Assembly: GCF_001956045.1 (NCBI RefSeq)
Contig: NZ_MRTH01000009.1
Coordinates: 1-64,000, forward strand
Source of the DNA: Paenibacillus sp. FSL H7-0331
GTDB taxonomy: Bacteria > Bacillota > Bacilli > Paenibacillales > NBRC-103111
Direction: 5' to 3'
Length of the DNA stretch: 64,000 nucleotides
Shown: positions 1 to 8,518 of the stretch, in pieces
Position numbering within the stretch: the stretch's first letter is position 1
Layout of the letters: each line of letters begins with the position of its first letter
Position numbers and translations under genes: made by a program
The notes under the pieces: generated by a model
Databases searched by the model: none
What the model saw: the letters and a program-made list of their open reading frames with translations, nothing else
What the model was told of the DNA's origin: nothing

Positions 1-57
1 AAACGGATCAATCAACATCCACTTGAAGTGATCGACCGACTTCTTCTTCGTGTATAA
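1..57 (+). CDS. C-terminal end of an unidentified gene (partial)
   Basis: Frame 1 is open from the first base and stops with TAA at 55-57, giving 18 residues with a leucine- and arginine-rich end (VIDRLLLRV). The gene starts outside the window, so no family can be assigned. It could be a chance open frame; the absence of any other gene before the MATE gene is the main support. Confidence 0.35.
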   Translation, partial: KRINQHPLEVIDRLLLRV

Positions 58-220
58 AAATCTTTAGTTCATTCTATATAGTATGAAATACTTCATATCA
101 TAGATTCATAGAGAGATGATAAAAAAACACAACCCCGTTAAAGTTTTGCCATCCCGGATCGTGAAACTATTCTTTATAATAGACATACGAGGCTAGCTTT
201 GTATGTAAGGGGTGCCAGAC

Positions 221-1633
221 ATGATTTCGGGAAAGAAGCTTGAAAGCGGCGCTGAACCATCACTGAAGCCTCTAAATGACTCTGTGCTGATAGATCCGCA
301 CAATAAGAAAGCCATTCGTCAAATGATTTTCAGGCTGGCAGGGCCTTCCTTGGCGGAGATGATGCTGCTCAATGTCACACAAATGCTGCTAATGATTCTG
401 GTAGGACGTTTGGGAGCTGCTGCCGTGGCGACAGTGGGTCTGACAAGCCAACCGTATATGTTGATGATGGTTCTGTTTGCGGCTTTAAATACAGGCACAA
501 CCGTAATAGTGGCCCGTTCCTCAGGAGCGGGAAATATGGAGGAAGCCAACCGCGCGGCGGGACAATCCCTGCTGTTCGGCTCGATATTGTCTGTAATCGT
601 GGTTTCACTTACGTTTCTTTATTCGGATGTGCTGCTGCGTGTCATGGGAGCTAACGAAGAAGTGATTCAATACGGATTGCCTTATGCAAGGATAATTTTT
701 CTTTCTATAGGCTTTTCTTCCATTTCCTCAACGCTTTCTGCCATTTTACGCGGGGCGGGGGATACGCAAACCCCGATGAAGATTAATGTGTTTTCGGGCG
801 TATTGTCCATTGCTCTGGCATTCGTACTTATTTATGGCCAGCTTGGATTTCCGGAAATGGGGGTAACTGGAGCGGCGTTCGCTACTCTATTTGCTCAGGC
901 TTTAACCCTGATCTGCTTGGTAGTGGTCATGTTTAGCGGAAGATTTGCAGTGCGAATTAGATGGGAGGATGTCAAGCAGGTTCATAAAAGCGTCATGGCT
1001 CGTATGCTGAAGATCGGTATCCCGTCTAGTATCGAGCAATTAATCATGCGTCTTGGGATCATGACAGTCGTTAAGATTTGTGCAGGTTTGGGAACGATTT
1101 CACTGGCTGCCAACCAGCTTGTGACAAGTATAATCGGGATGTCGTTTATGCCTGGGTTTGCTTTTGCCATCGCTGCCTCTACGCTAGTCGGCCAGACCCT
1201 GGGTGTGCGAAATATCGAGCTTGCCGAAATGTATGTATGGCAAATTCGAAGATACGGCATGTGGGTTGGTGGAGTGATGGGGGCTTCATTTGTATTGCTG
1301 GCTCCGAATATTCTGAGTTTATATACCGGCGATCAAGCGATAATCCTTGAGGGTACCTGGGCACTGCGAATCGTAGGTCTTATCCAAATCTCACAAATAT
1401 CCCAATTCATTCTGGGTGGTGCGCTTAGAGGAGCGGGCGATACGCGGTTTCCTCTGATCTCTACTTTAATAGGAGTATGGGGCGTGAGGGTTGTACTTAG
1501 TTACTTATTGGTTTACGGCTTTGGAGGGGGAATCATCGGTTTATATATAGCGATAGCTATTGATCAATTTGTACGCTCCATGCTCATTTACTGGAGGTTT
1601 CAACGAGGCGCTTGGAAAAAGATCAAGATTTAA
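221..1633 (+). CDS. MATE family multidrug/Na+ exporter
   Basis: A 470-residue membrane protein with about 12 hydrophobic segments in two related halves. The halves carry matching repeats, ILRGAGDTQTP near residue 180 and ALRGAGDTRFP near residue 400, typical of MATE proteins, which export organic cations and drugs using a Na+ or H+ gradient. I start at ATG 221 because AAGGGG at 207-212 lies 8 bases upstream; a GTG at 212 overlaps that site. The cupin gene follows after 21 bases, so this is probably the first gene of a four-gene operon with the cupin, dehydrogenase and glycosidase. The substrate cannot be read from sequence. A possible -10 (TATAAT, 175-180) lies upstream without a clear -35. 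Confidence 0.9.
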   Translation: MISGKKLESGAEPSLKPLNDSVLIDPHNKKAIRQMIFRLAGPSLAEMMLLNVTQMLLMILVGRLGAAAVATVGLTSQPYMLMMVLFAALNTGTTVIVARSSGAGNMEEANRAAGQSLLFGSILSVIVVSLTFLYSDVLLRVMGANEEVIQYGLPYARIIFLSIGFSSISSTLSAILRGAGDTQTPMKINVFSGVLSIALAFVLIYGQLGFPEMGVTGAAFATLFAQALTLICLVVVMFSGRFAVRIRWEDVKQVHKSVMARMLKIGIPSSIEQLIMRLGIMTVVKICAGLGTISLAANQLVTSIIGMSFMPGFAFAIAASTLVGQTLGVRNIELAEMYVWQIRRYGMWVGGVMGASFVLLAPNILSLYTGDQAIILEGTWALRIVGLIQISQISQFILGGALRGAGDTRFPLISTLIGVWGVRVVLSYLLVYGFGGGIIGLYIAIAIDQFVRSMLIYWRFQRGAWKKIKI

Positions 1634-1654
1634 TACATATGGGAGGAATAACAA

Positions 1655-2014
1655 ATGAAAAAGCTGCGTATAAGCGATTTACGGGATATCGGGAGCGGCC
1701 ACATTTTGCAGGATGTTATGCCGGGAGCATATTTGTCTTCAGGGGGTTTTGCTTTCTCAGCGAGGGGAGAACGAAGTCATACTCATGACGGTCCGGATGG
1801 TAGGGATTATCATGTACACGGGGACTCTGAAGCCTTTGTTATTATGCAAGGAAGCGGAATGATGGAGATCAATGGGAACCTCATTCCTGTCACTACGGGT
1901 GATATCGTGATTGTAGAGCCTGGTGAAGATCACCATCTGATTTCAAGTGAGGACGATCCGATTGTAACCGTATGGTGCCACGCCGGTCCGAATCATCACA
2001 AAAATCAGCAATAA
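1655..2014 (+). CDS. small single-domain cupin
   Basis: A 119-residue single cupin domain. The first metal-binding motif is visible around residues 45-60 (several His followed by a Glu in HVHGDSEAF), and the second lies near residues 80-95 (GDIVIVEPGEDHH). Such cupins bind a metal and act as small sugar-binding, isomerase or dioxygenase-like proteins; no specific reaction can be named. The start has a clear GGGAGGAAT ribosome site. It sits between the MATE exporter and a Gfo/Idh dehydrogenase, and cupins are often found beside sugar dehydrogenases, so a role in handling a sugar or sugar acid is inferred from context. Confidence 0.85.
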   Translation: MKKLRISDLRDIGSGHILQDVMPGAYLSSGGFAFSARGERSHTHDGPDGRDYHVHGDSEAFVIMQGSGMMEINGNLIPVTTGDIVIVEPGEDHHLISSEDDPIVTVWCHAGPNHHKNQQ

Positions 2015-2082
2015 GGGTAAGCGGAGGCATGCATTCAAAAGCTTTCGGTTTCGGTATCAGACATAGGGGGTATGGGGAAACA

Positions 2083-3045
2083 ATGAGAGCGATATTGGTT
2101 GGTTTGGGAGCCGCAGGTTTCAGTTGGTACAAGCGGCTTAGAGATCAAGGATTATTGGCTGCGGTCGTTGAGGTTGATCCAGCGATGAAAGAGAAGATGA
2201 ACGATGACCCGTTTCCTTTTTACACTTCTTTGGAGGAAGCTCTTCTTAACGAACAGGTGGATTTTCTGGTTAATGTGACTTCGCCGATGATCCACACGCG
2301 AGTGAATAACGCAGCCTTTGACCGAAAGCTTGCTGTTTTATGCGAGAAACCCATTTCTTTTGATTATGAAGAATCGATTGAAATCGTATCTCGTGCGGCG
2401 AAGGAACACATTCCGTTCATGATCGCAGAAAATTACCGCAGACTCCCTTTTATTCGCAAAATGAAGCAGCTTCTTGATGATGGTGCCATCGGAAACCTTT
2501 CCACCCTGGATGTGCAGTTCCATCGGTTTCATCAAGTGGAGCGCAAATATACCGTCAGTGTTCTGGATGATATCGGTGTTCACCACTTTGATATGCTTCG
2601 TTATTTTAGCGGAAAAGAAGGTGTCTCGGTGCAAGCCAGGCTGTACAATCCGATAGGTGGCTGGAAAGAGGAAGGCGCTGTCCTCAATACCTATGCCTTA
2701 CTCGAACTCGAGGGTAGCTTGATAGCGACTTATAACGCCTCAATAGCTGCAAGAGGTACAGAAACCTCATGGTGGGGCAATTGGCGGATTGAGGGAACCG
2801 AAGGTGCCCTGGAATTAACCAACAAGGAAATCAGGATTATCAAGGACGGTAAGAGCACCATCGTTAATGACTTGAGCGGTATTGATGAAACCGATACATT
2901 GGCCGAATTTATCGCATCGCTGCAGCAGGGACGTGAAGCAGAAACGAGCGGAATCGATTACTTGAAAACCCAGGCTCTTGTTCACTTCGCGAAGCTGGCC
3001 AGTGAGACCGGCACGACGACTGCCATTAAGGTTCCAGCACTATAA
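2083..3045 (+). CDS. Gfo/Idh/MocA family oxidoreductase
   Basis: A 320-residue protein with an N-terminal Rossmann fold (AILVGLGAAG at residues 3-12, NAD(P) binding). It has the family motif CEKPIS near residue 88, with the conserved Lys-Pro, and an alpha/beta substrate domain with DDIGVHHFDMLRYFSG near residue 165, where the His is the usual catalytic residue. The family oxidises or reduces sugars, inositols or related hydroxyl compounds with NAD(P). The frame is open from 1972, but ATG 2083 is preferred because it opens the Rossmann motif and follows G-rich ribosome sites. The GH31 gene follows after 33 bases. The natural substrate is unknown; pairing with a glycosidase suggests a released monosaccharide. 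Confidence 0.88.
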   Translation: MRAILVGLGAAGFSWYKRLRDQGLLAAVVEVDPAMKEKMNDDPFPFYTSLEEALLNEQVDFLVNVTSPMIHTRVNNAAFDRKLAVLCEKPISFDYEESIEIVSRAAKEHIPFMIAENYRRLPFIRKMKQLLDDGAIGNLSTLDVQFHRFHQVERKYTVSVLDDIGVHHFDMLRYFSGKEGVSVQARLYNPIGGWKEEGAVLNTYALLELEGSLIATYNASIAARGTETSWWGNWRIEGTEGALELTNKEIRIIKDGKSTIVNDLSGIDETDTLAEFIASLQQGREAETSGIDYLKTQALVHFAKLASETGTTTAIKVPAL

Positions 3046-3078
3046 AAGCACATACTACTTAGAAATGAGGGGATTCAC

Positions 3079-5214
3079 ATGAAGATGCAAGCATGGGAAG
3101 AAGCGGCACCAGGCGTATGGCGCCTCACGATTGGAGATCCGCAAGCGATCACACCACTTACCTGGATGGGAGTTTCACCTAGAACGGATGCATTGAGCCA
3201 GAAGCCGGCGGCTCAACCGCCATTTGCCTGGGAAAGCATTCAGCTTGAGGAAGCAAGAAGCGGACATATTCTGTCTTTTCCACTTAACCAAACGGAGAAG
3301 CTGTATGGTGCGGGGCTTCAATTATTAAGAATGAATCTGCGGGGAAGAACACGTTATTTGCGCGTTAACAGTGATCCCAAGCAGGATACAGGCGAAACGC
3401 ATGCTCCCGTGCCTTTTTACGTGAGTGATTTGGGCTACGGTGTGTGGGTGGATACATCACGGATCGTAACGATCCATTGTGGTTCTACCTTGAAGCAGGA
3501 GGATACGGACCGTTCAGAGATCCGCAACCGCAACACGGACAAGGGCTGGAAAGCTACACCGATTGCTTCACGGGTAGAGCTTCAAATTCCAGTTGAAGGT
3601 GCTGACGTGTATGTGTTTGGCGGTCCGACTCTCTCCGATGTTGTATCCAGATACAACTTATACTGCGGTGGTGGTGTGCTTCCGCCCAAGTGGGGGCTTG
3701 GCTTCTGGCACCGTGTCCCAACGTTGTTTAACGAAGAAGAGGTATTGGAGGAGGCCCGACAGTTTCGTGAGCACGATATTCCCTGCGATGTGATAGGGCT
3801 TGAACCTGGTTGGCATAGCCATAGCTATCCGGTTACTTATCAATGGGAGAAATCAAGGTTTCCCGAGCCGGAGCGATTTGTCCAACAGCTTAAGCATAAC
3901 GGTTTTCACGTGAACCTGTGGGAGCACCCTTTTGTATCGCCGGAAACCGAACTCCATTCGAAGCTGCAGCCGCTTTCAGGCAGTCATACGGTTTGGGGTG
4001 GACTTGCGCCGGACTACTCCTTGCCTGAAGCACAGCAGCTGTATAAAACTCAACACGATGAGCAGCATGTTCAGATCGGTGTATCCGGTTATAAGCTGGA
4101 TGAATGTGATGGCAGCGAACTGACGAATAATTCCTGGATGTTCCCTGGACACGCCAAGTTTCCTTCTGGTATGGATGGTGAACAGATGAGGCAAATATAT
4201 GGCCTGATGTTTCAAAAAATGACTTACGATCTGTACCATAGCCGTAATCAGAGAACGTATGGACTTGTCAGAGCTTCCAATGGGGCAGCTTCAACGATGC
4301 CTTATGTACTCTATTCGGACCTGTATGACCATAAGCAGTTTATTCGTGCGGTTTGTAATTCCTCTTTCAGTGGGCTGCTGTGGACACCAGAGGTGCGTAG
4401 AGCCCGTAATGCGGAGGACTGGGTTAGACGGATGCAAACGGTATGCTTCTCATCACTAGCGATGCTTAATGCTTGGGGCGATGGTACGAAGCCGTGGTCT
4501 TACCCGGAAGTAGAGGGAATTATTCGTCATTATATCAAGCTGCGGATGAAACTGCTGCCTTATCTGTATTCCAATTTTGCCCTATACCGTGAGCAGGGGA
4601 TACCCCCTTTCCGAGCGATGCCATTTGTCATATCTGCTGCTGAGATTGCACAAGCAGAAGCTGGCGGACCTGATGCCGAGCCATCAATCCTGAATACGAC
4701 TGATGGTGCTTACGGCAAGAAAAAAGCTAGAGAGTGGGATGACCAGTTTATGGTTGGTGATGCTCTGCTGGTAGCTCCACTCGTCGAAGGAGAATGGGAG
4801 AGGGATGTTCTTCTCCCGTCTGGAATCTGGTATGGACTGGAGACAGGTGAACGTTATACGGGCGGACGAGTTATCCGGATCCATGCCAGCTTGGAGCAAA
4901 TTCCGGTATTTGTAAAAAGCGGATCGGTCATTCCGATGATGCCGGACTTACCGCATGTTCCGCAAGCAGGAACTCGGGTTGCACTAGAGCTCGTACATTT
5001 TGGCAGTGAGCCTGGTGAAGGTCTGCTGTACGATGATGACGGTGAAACCTTCAATTACGAGAAAGGCGAGTGCGGATGGTGGAAAGCGACCGTAACTCAA
5101 AACGCGGACGGTGAATTCAACGGAAAACTGACAGGGCCAGATGGGGAAATACCTTCCTATGATTCTATCAATTGGCGTTTCGCGCAAACTCGTTTGGAAG
5201 CTTCATGTAAATAA
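3079..5214 (+). CDS. glycoside hydrolase family 31 enzyme (alpha-glycosidase type)
   Basis: A 711-residue cytoplasmic protein without a signal peptide. It has an N-terminal beta-sandwich, a TIM barrel from about residue 200 (PPKWGLGFWH, then DVIGLEPGW) and C-terminal beta domains with YDDDGETFNYE. The strand-end motif YKLDECDG places the likely GH31 nucleophile at Asp341. The usual acid/base motif (W-x-G-D) is replaced by YVLYSDLYD, with Asp414 as the best candidate, so this is a divergent subfamily and alpha-glucosidase should not be assumed; alpha-xylosidase or another alpha-glycosidase is equally possible. The lack of a signal peptide implies an imported or intracellular substrate, yet no sugar transporter is in the window. 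It ends the operon, before a strong terminator. Confidence 0.87.
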   Translation: MKMQAWEEAAPGVWRLTIGDPQAITPLTWMGVSPRTDALSQKPAAQPPFAWESIQLEEARSGHILSFPLNQTEKLYGAGLQLLRMNLRGRTRYLRVNSDPKQDTGETHAPVPFYVSDLGYGVWVDTSRIVTIHCGSTLKQEDTDRSEIRNRNTDKGWKATPIASRVELQIPVEGADVYVFGGPTLSDVVSRYNLYCGGGVLPPKWGLGFWHRVPTLFNEEEVLEEARQFREHDIPCDVIGLEPGWHSHSYPVTYQWEKSRFPEPERFVQQLKHNGFHVNLWEHPFVSPETELHSKLQPLSGSHTVWGGLAPDYSLPEAQQLYKTQHDEQHVQIGVSGYKLDECDGSELTNNSWMFPGHAKFPSGMDGEQMRQIYGLMFQKMTYDLYHSRNQRTYGLVRASNGAASTMPYVLYSDLYDHKQFIRAVCNSSFSGLLWTPEVRRARNAEDWVRRMQTVCFSSLAMLNAWGDGTKPWSYPEVEGIIRHYIKLRMKLLPYLYSNFALYREQGIPPFRAMPFVISAAEIAQAEAGGPDAEPSILNTTDGAYGKKKAREWDDQFMVGDALLVAPLVEGEWERDVLLPSGIWYGLETGERYTGGRVIRIHASLEQIPVFVKSGSVIPMMPDLPHVPQAGTRVALELVHFGSEPGEGLLYDDDGETFNYEKGECGWWKATVTQNADGEFNGKLTGPDGEIPSYDSINWRFAQTRLEASCK

Positions 5215-5240
5215 GGCTAATGGCTGCTAACAGTGATTAC

Positions 5241-5290
5241 GAGGCTATCCCCGAACCATAACAATGGCTGAGGGATAGCCTTTATTTTGT
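5241..5290 (+). terminator. intrinsic terminator after the GH31 operon
   Basis: GGCTATCCC pairs with GGGATAGCC across a loop of about 20 bases, followed by TTTATTTTG. It closes the operon at 221-5214. Confidence 0.8.
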
Positions 5291-5423
5291 AAAATTATTG
5301 TGATGGACAACTGTCACGGATTGAATTATTCCGTCGTAGGCAATGGCCGTGCTGCTTTTGGATGAATCCCCATAGACTGGTTGGGTAAACTAAACAACAA
5401 TAATTTGAGGAGTGGTTATCGAA

Positions 5424-5654
5424 ATGTCTTTTACTCATGATCCAATGCCTATGTATACACATGATCACGCTGCCTATCACAAACAAATGTATGATTGGCA
5501 TATGAAGATGCATCATTACCACGACCAATTAAAAGCCCACCATTTGGAAAGAGCAAAGCATTTCCATGGACTCATGGCAGGCACATCACATCATGGACAT
5601 CATGGACATAACGGACATTATGGAAATCCCCGCCAGACAAATGCGATCACGTAA
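5424..5654 (+). CDS. His-rich small protein, possibly spore-coat associated
   Basis: A 76-residue protein with 17 histidines and many Met and Tyr residues. Its end carries Gly-His repeats (HHGHHGHNGHYG). I recognise no family. His/Met/Tyr-rich short proteins in Bacilli are often spore coat or metal-binding proteins, but that is inference. ATG 5424 follows GAGGAG at 5407-5412; a GTG at 5412 overlaps the ribosome site. It is a single gene with its own terminator, between the GH31 operon and the convergent nfo gene. Confidence 0.7.
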   Translation: MSFTHDPMPMYTHDHAAYHKQMYDWHMKMHHYHDQLKAHHLERAKHFHGLMAGTSHHGHHGHNGHYGNPRQTNAIT

Positions 5655-5692
5655 TGATTTAGAACGATGCCACGTCTCATCAATTCCATGTA

Positions 5693-5720
5693 TGCCCTCT
5701 CCAATCTGAGGGCTTTTTCG
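5693..5720 (+). terminator. intrinsic terminator between the His-rich gene and nfo
   Basis: GCCCTC (5694-5699) pairs with GAGGGC (5708-5713), followed by five T. It lies between two convergent genes. Confidence 0.75.
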
Positions 5721-5726
5721 ATTGCT

Positions 5727-6554
5727 TTAAATCAGAAGTGAATGAACATAAGAAATTTCCAATTGATGAGAGCCGTTTTGAGTCGGCGTTTCCAGGACGA
5801 CTGGCAGACCTTGCAGGACAGAAGAATGCAAGAGCTGTTTGATCGGAGCTTCACCGATGTGCCCCATACCGATATTGCTGTGTCGATCACGCCTTAAACC
5901 CGAAGCATACATCGAATCATTTAAGTGAACAGCCTTTAAATGATCAAAATATCCAAGCTCCGTTCCTTTCCGCGCTATGTCATTCCAGTTATTCCCAGTC
6001 CATAAACCACTCGCAAATGCATGACAGGTATCCAGGCAAAAGCCAATTTTATCCGGATAATCTGACAGATTCCTGATCTGTACCAGCTCCTCCAGCATTG
6101 TGCCCATTCGCGAACCTTCTCCGGCTTGGTTCTCCAACAATAAGCATGCTTTTCCATGCCAGTGACGCAGTGTTCTATTGAGCAAAGATATGATATTTTT
6201 ATAGCCTTGCAAAGGGTCTGCTCCGCGGTATTTTCCAAAATGCACGACTAAGCCTATCGAACCGCAGCTATTGGTAATGTCCAACCCGTTAAGAATCGCC
6301 TTCAGCATCACTTCGCTCATATCCTCTTCAACAGCCAGATTTAATGGATAAGGAGCATGGCCAATAGAAAGCACGCCTTTCTCTTCACAGAACCTTGCAC
6401 AAGCCTTGGCATCGTGTAGATTGAAGGACTTGATGGCAAGATTTCTTGGGTTTTTGGGGAAATATTGAAAGGAGGACGCTCCGATTTGTGACGCCATTTT
6501 GGCCGCTTGCAAATAACCTCCCCGTATACTGACATGACAGCCAACATAGATCAT
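5727..6554 (-). CDS. nfo: endonuclease IV (AP endonuclease)
   Basis: A 275-residue TIM-barrel enzyme that cuts DNA 5' of abasic sites and removes 3' blocking groups. The metal ligands of the family are all visible in order: IGHAPY, VVHFGK, LLENQAGEG, CLDTCHA, KAVHLND, RRDRH with MGHIGE, and VLETP. The start at 6554 has GAGGAG directly upstream and gives MIYVGCHVS; an upstream in-frame ATG lies inside the ligase gene. It begins 10 bases after the ligase stop, so the two form one operon. In Bacillus subtilis, Nfo is a forespore protein that repairs spore DNA. Linkage to ligase, Ku and polymerase suggests it cleans 3' ends for NHEJ here, a job done elsewhere by the LigD phosphoesterase domain. 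Confidence 0.93.
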   Translation of the reverse strand: MIYVGCHVSIRGGYLQAAKMASQIGASSFQYFPKNPRNLAIKSFNLHDAKACARFCEEKGVLSIGHAPYPLNLAVEEDMSEVMLKAILNGLDITNSCGSIGLVVHFGKYRGADPLQGYKNIISLLNRTLRHWHGKACLLLENQAGEGSRMGTMLEELVQIRNLSDYPDKIGFCLDTCHAFASGLWTGNNWNDIARKGTELGYFDHLKAVHLNDSMYASGLRRDRHSNIGMGHIGEAPIKQLLHSSVLQGLPVVLETPTQNGSHQLEISYVHSLLI

Positions 6555-6564
6555 GTTAATCTCC

Positions 6565-7506
6565 TCATTCCGATTCAAACGTACATTCCTCAGGTGGTAC
6601 TGTAACGAAGGATTGGATGCTCGGTTGTCTTAAAATGAAATGAGGGGTCCAATCCATAAATTGAATTTTTACAGTAATAACAGGTTGAATCCAACTCGCC
6701 TCATGACTCCGTTCAGGCTTATTGATAAAAGGGCGCTCCGTTTGGATAAGCGATTGTATCAAATCCGTAAATTGAAGCCATTCGTTGTTGGACAACCTGC
6801 CAGCCCCTGCATGCCCGATATAGACAAGCTTTTGCTCATTGTACAATCCTAGCAGCAAGGAGTTCACGACTCCAGAGCGCAAGGTTACACCCCCCACGAC
6901 AGCAATCACATCTTTATAGTTCTTCTTCTTCTGCCATCTTTGGTCCTTGCCATCCAGGCTATAGGTACTCTTAAGGTCTTTACATACAATTCCTTCCAGA
7001 TCATAAGCTTTGACAACCTCAAACAATTGTTGTGGCTCAGAATGATTTTGCACTAGCTGAATGAGGTCATTTTGTACAATAAGGTTCGATAAAATTTGCT
7101 GCCGTTCCTGTAAAGCTTTGTGTGTAACCCATTCGCCATTTAAAAAAAGGATATCAAATATCATATAGACGACGGGAACCTGTTTTTGAATGTATTCGAT
7201 GCGGTTTGCTTTACGTGTTTGATCTCTTTTCATGATTTCGTGAAACGACGGTTTGTTATGATCAAATGCAATGATTTCCCCATCCAGAATGACTGATTGT
7301 GCATCGCAGTAGGATGAAATCGTCAACAGCTCGGGATATTGTGGGGTACGATCGTTAAGTTTGCGATTGTAGAGCTTTACCTCCAATCCATTCGAGTAGG
7401 TAAGCATACGAACCCCGTCCCATTTGATTTGTGCAATCCATGAATCTCCCTGAGGAATCTTATCGGTCGATATGGGTTCAAACGGAACAACGGGTGTCAT
7501 GATCAT
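6565..7506 (-). CDS. ATP-dependent DNA ligase (stand-alone LigD-type ligase domain)
   Basis: About 313 residues: a nucleotidyltransferase domain with the adenylated lysine in QIKWDGVR (motif I, near residue 28), YMIFDILFLNG (motif III), LEGIVCKD (motif IV) and QKKKNYKD (motif V), then an OB fold. It seals nicks or ends using ATP. It has no polymerase or phosphoesterase domain, unlike the fused LigD of B. subtilis or Mycobacterium. Two ATGs fit (7509 and 7506); the second lies 6 bases from GGAGG and is preferred. It faces away from Ku and the polymerase gene across a 147-base gap, and nfo follows in the same operon. I saw no convincing forespore promoter on this strand. Confidence 0.92.
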   Translation of the reverse strand: MIMTPVVPFEPISTDKIPQGDSWIAQIKWDGVRMLTYSNGLEVKLYNRKLNDRTPQYPELLTISSYCDAQSVILDGEIIAFDHNKPSFHEIMKRDQTRKANRIEYIQKQVPVVYMIFDILFLNGEWVTHKALQERQQILSNLIVQNDLIQLVQNHSEPQQLFEVVKAYDLEGIVCKDLKSTYSLDGKDQRWQKKKNYKDVIAVVGGVTLRSGVVNSLLLGLYNEQKLVYIGHAGAGRLSNNEWLQFTDLIQSLIQTERPFINKPERSHEASWIQPVITVKIQFMDWTPHFILRQPSIQSFVTVPPEECTFESE

Positions 7507-7594
7507 CATAATCCTCCGACTATATTGAAATGCCTTACGTTACCATTATCTCCGATGTGAAGTCGTTTCATGAATCCAGTTTTCAGTCCCGGTG

Positions 7595-7625
7595 TTCATA
7601 GTTAATGTGAAAGGAACGCATACTA
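7595..7625 (+). promoter_or_regulatory. probable sigma-G (forespore) promoter for ku
   Basis: The -10 CATACTA (7619-7625) fits the sigma-G/sigma-F consensus fully. The -35 TTCATA (7595-7600) differs at one position, and the spacer is 18 bases. Sigma-G control of ku-ligD is established in B. subtilis. The start codon of ku lies 29 bases downstream of the -10. Confidence 0.65.
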
Positions 7626-7653
7626 AAGGCAATTAGACTAAGGAGGGACAACC

Positions 7654-8484
7654 ATGCAGACATTATGGAAAGGATCGATCAGCTTTGGACTCGTTAATGT
7701 GCCTGTGAAGATGTTTACCGCTACGGAGGATAAATCGATTTCCATGCGTTATATTCACAAGACATGCTCGACACCTCTTTCTTACGTACGTAAATGTCCG
7801 ACATGCGATATAGAGGTGGAATGGGAAGAAATTGCTCGTGGTTATGAGTACGAATCGGGACGGTTTGTGTTGTTTGAAAAAGATGAACTGGACAGTCTGA
7901 ATGGCGAAGTGAATAAGGAAATCAAAATTCTGGATTTTGTCGCCCTCGATGAAATCGACCCGATCTATTTTCAAAAAACCTATTATTTATCCCCTGGTGA
8001 TACTGGAACTAACGCATACAATTTGCTGCTGGAATCGCTTCGACAAACAGGGAAAATCGCGATCGCAAAGGTATCCATCCGCTCCAAAAGCAGCTTATCC
8101 TGCATACGCGTTATTGACCGTTGTTTAGTTATGGAAACTATTTACTACCCCGATGAGATTCGCTCAATCGCGCAGATTCCTAATTTGCCTGAACAAATTC
8201 AAGTGAATGATAAAGAGTTGACGATGGCCAAGATGCTGATTGAACAGCTGACATCACCTTTTGAGCCTGAAAAGTATAAAGATGATTACCGTGCCGCCTT
8301 GTTGGATGCGATCCAGCACAAAATCGCTGGTGAAGAGGTGAAGATAGCGCCGGAGCAGCAGCGTACCAATGTCATCGATCTGATGTCCGCCCTGCAAGCC
8401 AGTCTGGAAGCGGTCAAGACGCCTTCTGAGGACGAGGGAAAAACAGATAAAAAGCCGAAAAAGAAAGTTAAAGTGCTATCATGA
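7654..8484 (+). CDS. ku: Ku protein, DNA end-binding factor of NHEJ
   Basis: A 276-residue bacterial Ku opening with WKGSISFGLVNVPVKM, the family signature. The beta-barrel ring domain covers about residues 1-190 and YYLSPGD marks the core near residue 110. The C terminus is lysine-rich (KKPKKKVKVLS), a tail known in other Ku proteins to help DNA binding and sliding. Ku homodimers thread onto broken DNA ends and recruit LigD-type enzymes. AAGGAGGG gives a strong start. The polymerase gene begins 34 bases after the stop, so the two are co-transcribed behind the probable sigma-G promoter, pointing to repair during germination, when only one chromosome is present. Confidence 0.96.
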   Translation: MQTLWKGSISFGLVNVPVKMFTATEDKSISMRYIHKTCSTPLSYVRKCPTCDIEVEWEEIARGYEYESGRFVLFEKDELDSLNGEVNKEIKILDFVALDEIDPIYFQKTYYLSPGDTGTNAYNLLLESLRQTGKIAIAKVSIRSKSSLSCIRVIDRCLVMETIYYPDEIRSIAQIPNLPEQIQVNDKELTMAKMLIEQLTSPFEPEKYKDDYRAALLDAIQHKIAGEEVKIAPEQQRTNVIDLMSALQASLEAVKTPSEDEGKTDKKPKKKVKVLS

Positions 8485-8518
8485 TTTTCAGCAGTATATG
8501 TGGAAGAGGGGAATTGAA

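Noticed and set aside
1..220. TATGAA-ATAC-TTCATA dyad (about 81-96) as an operator for the MATE operon
   Set aside because: Arms of six AT-rich bases are easily met by chance in this AT-rich stretch and no promoter is clearly linked to it.
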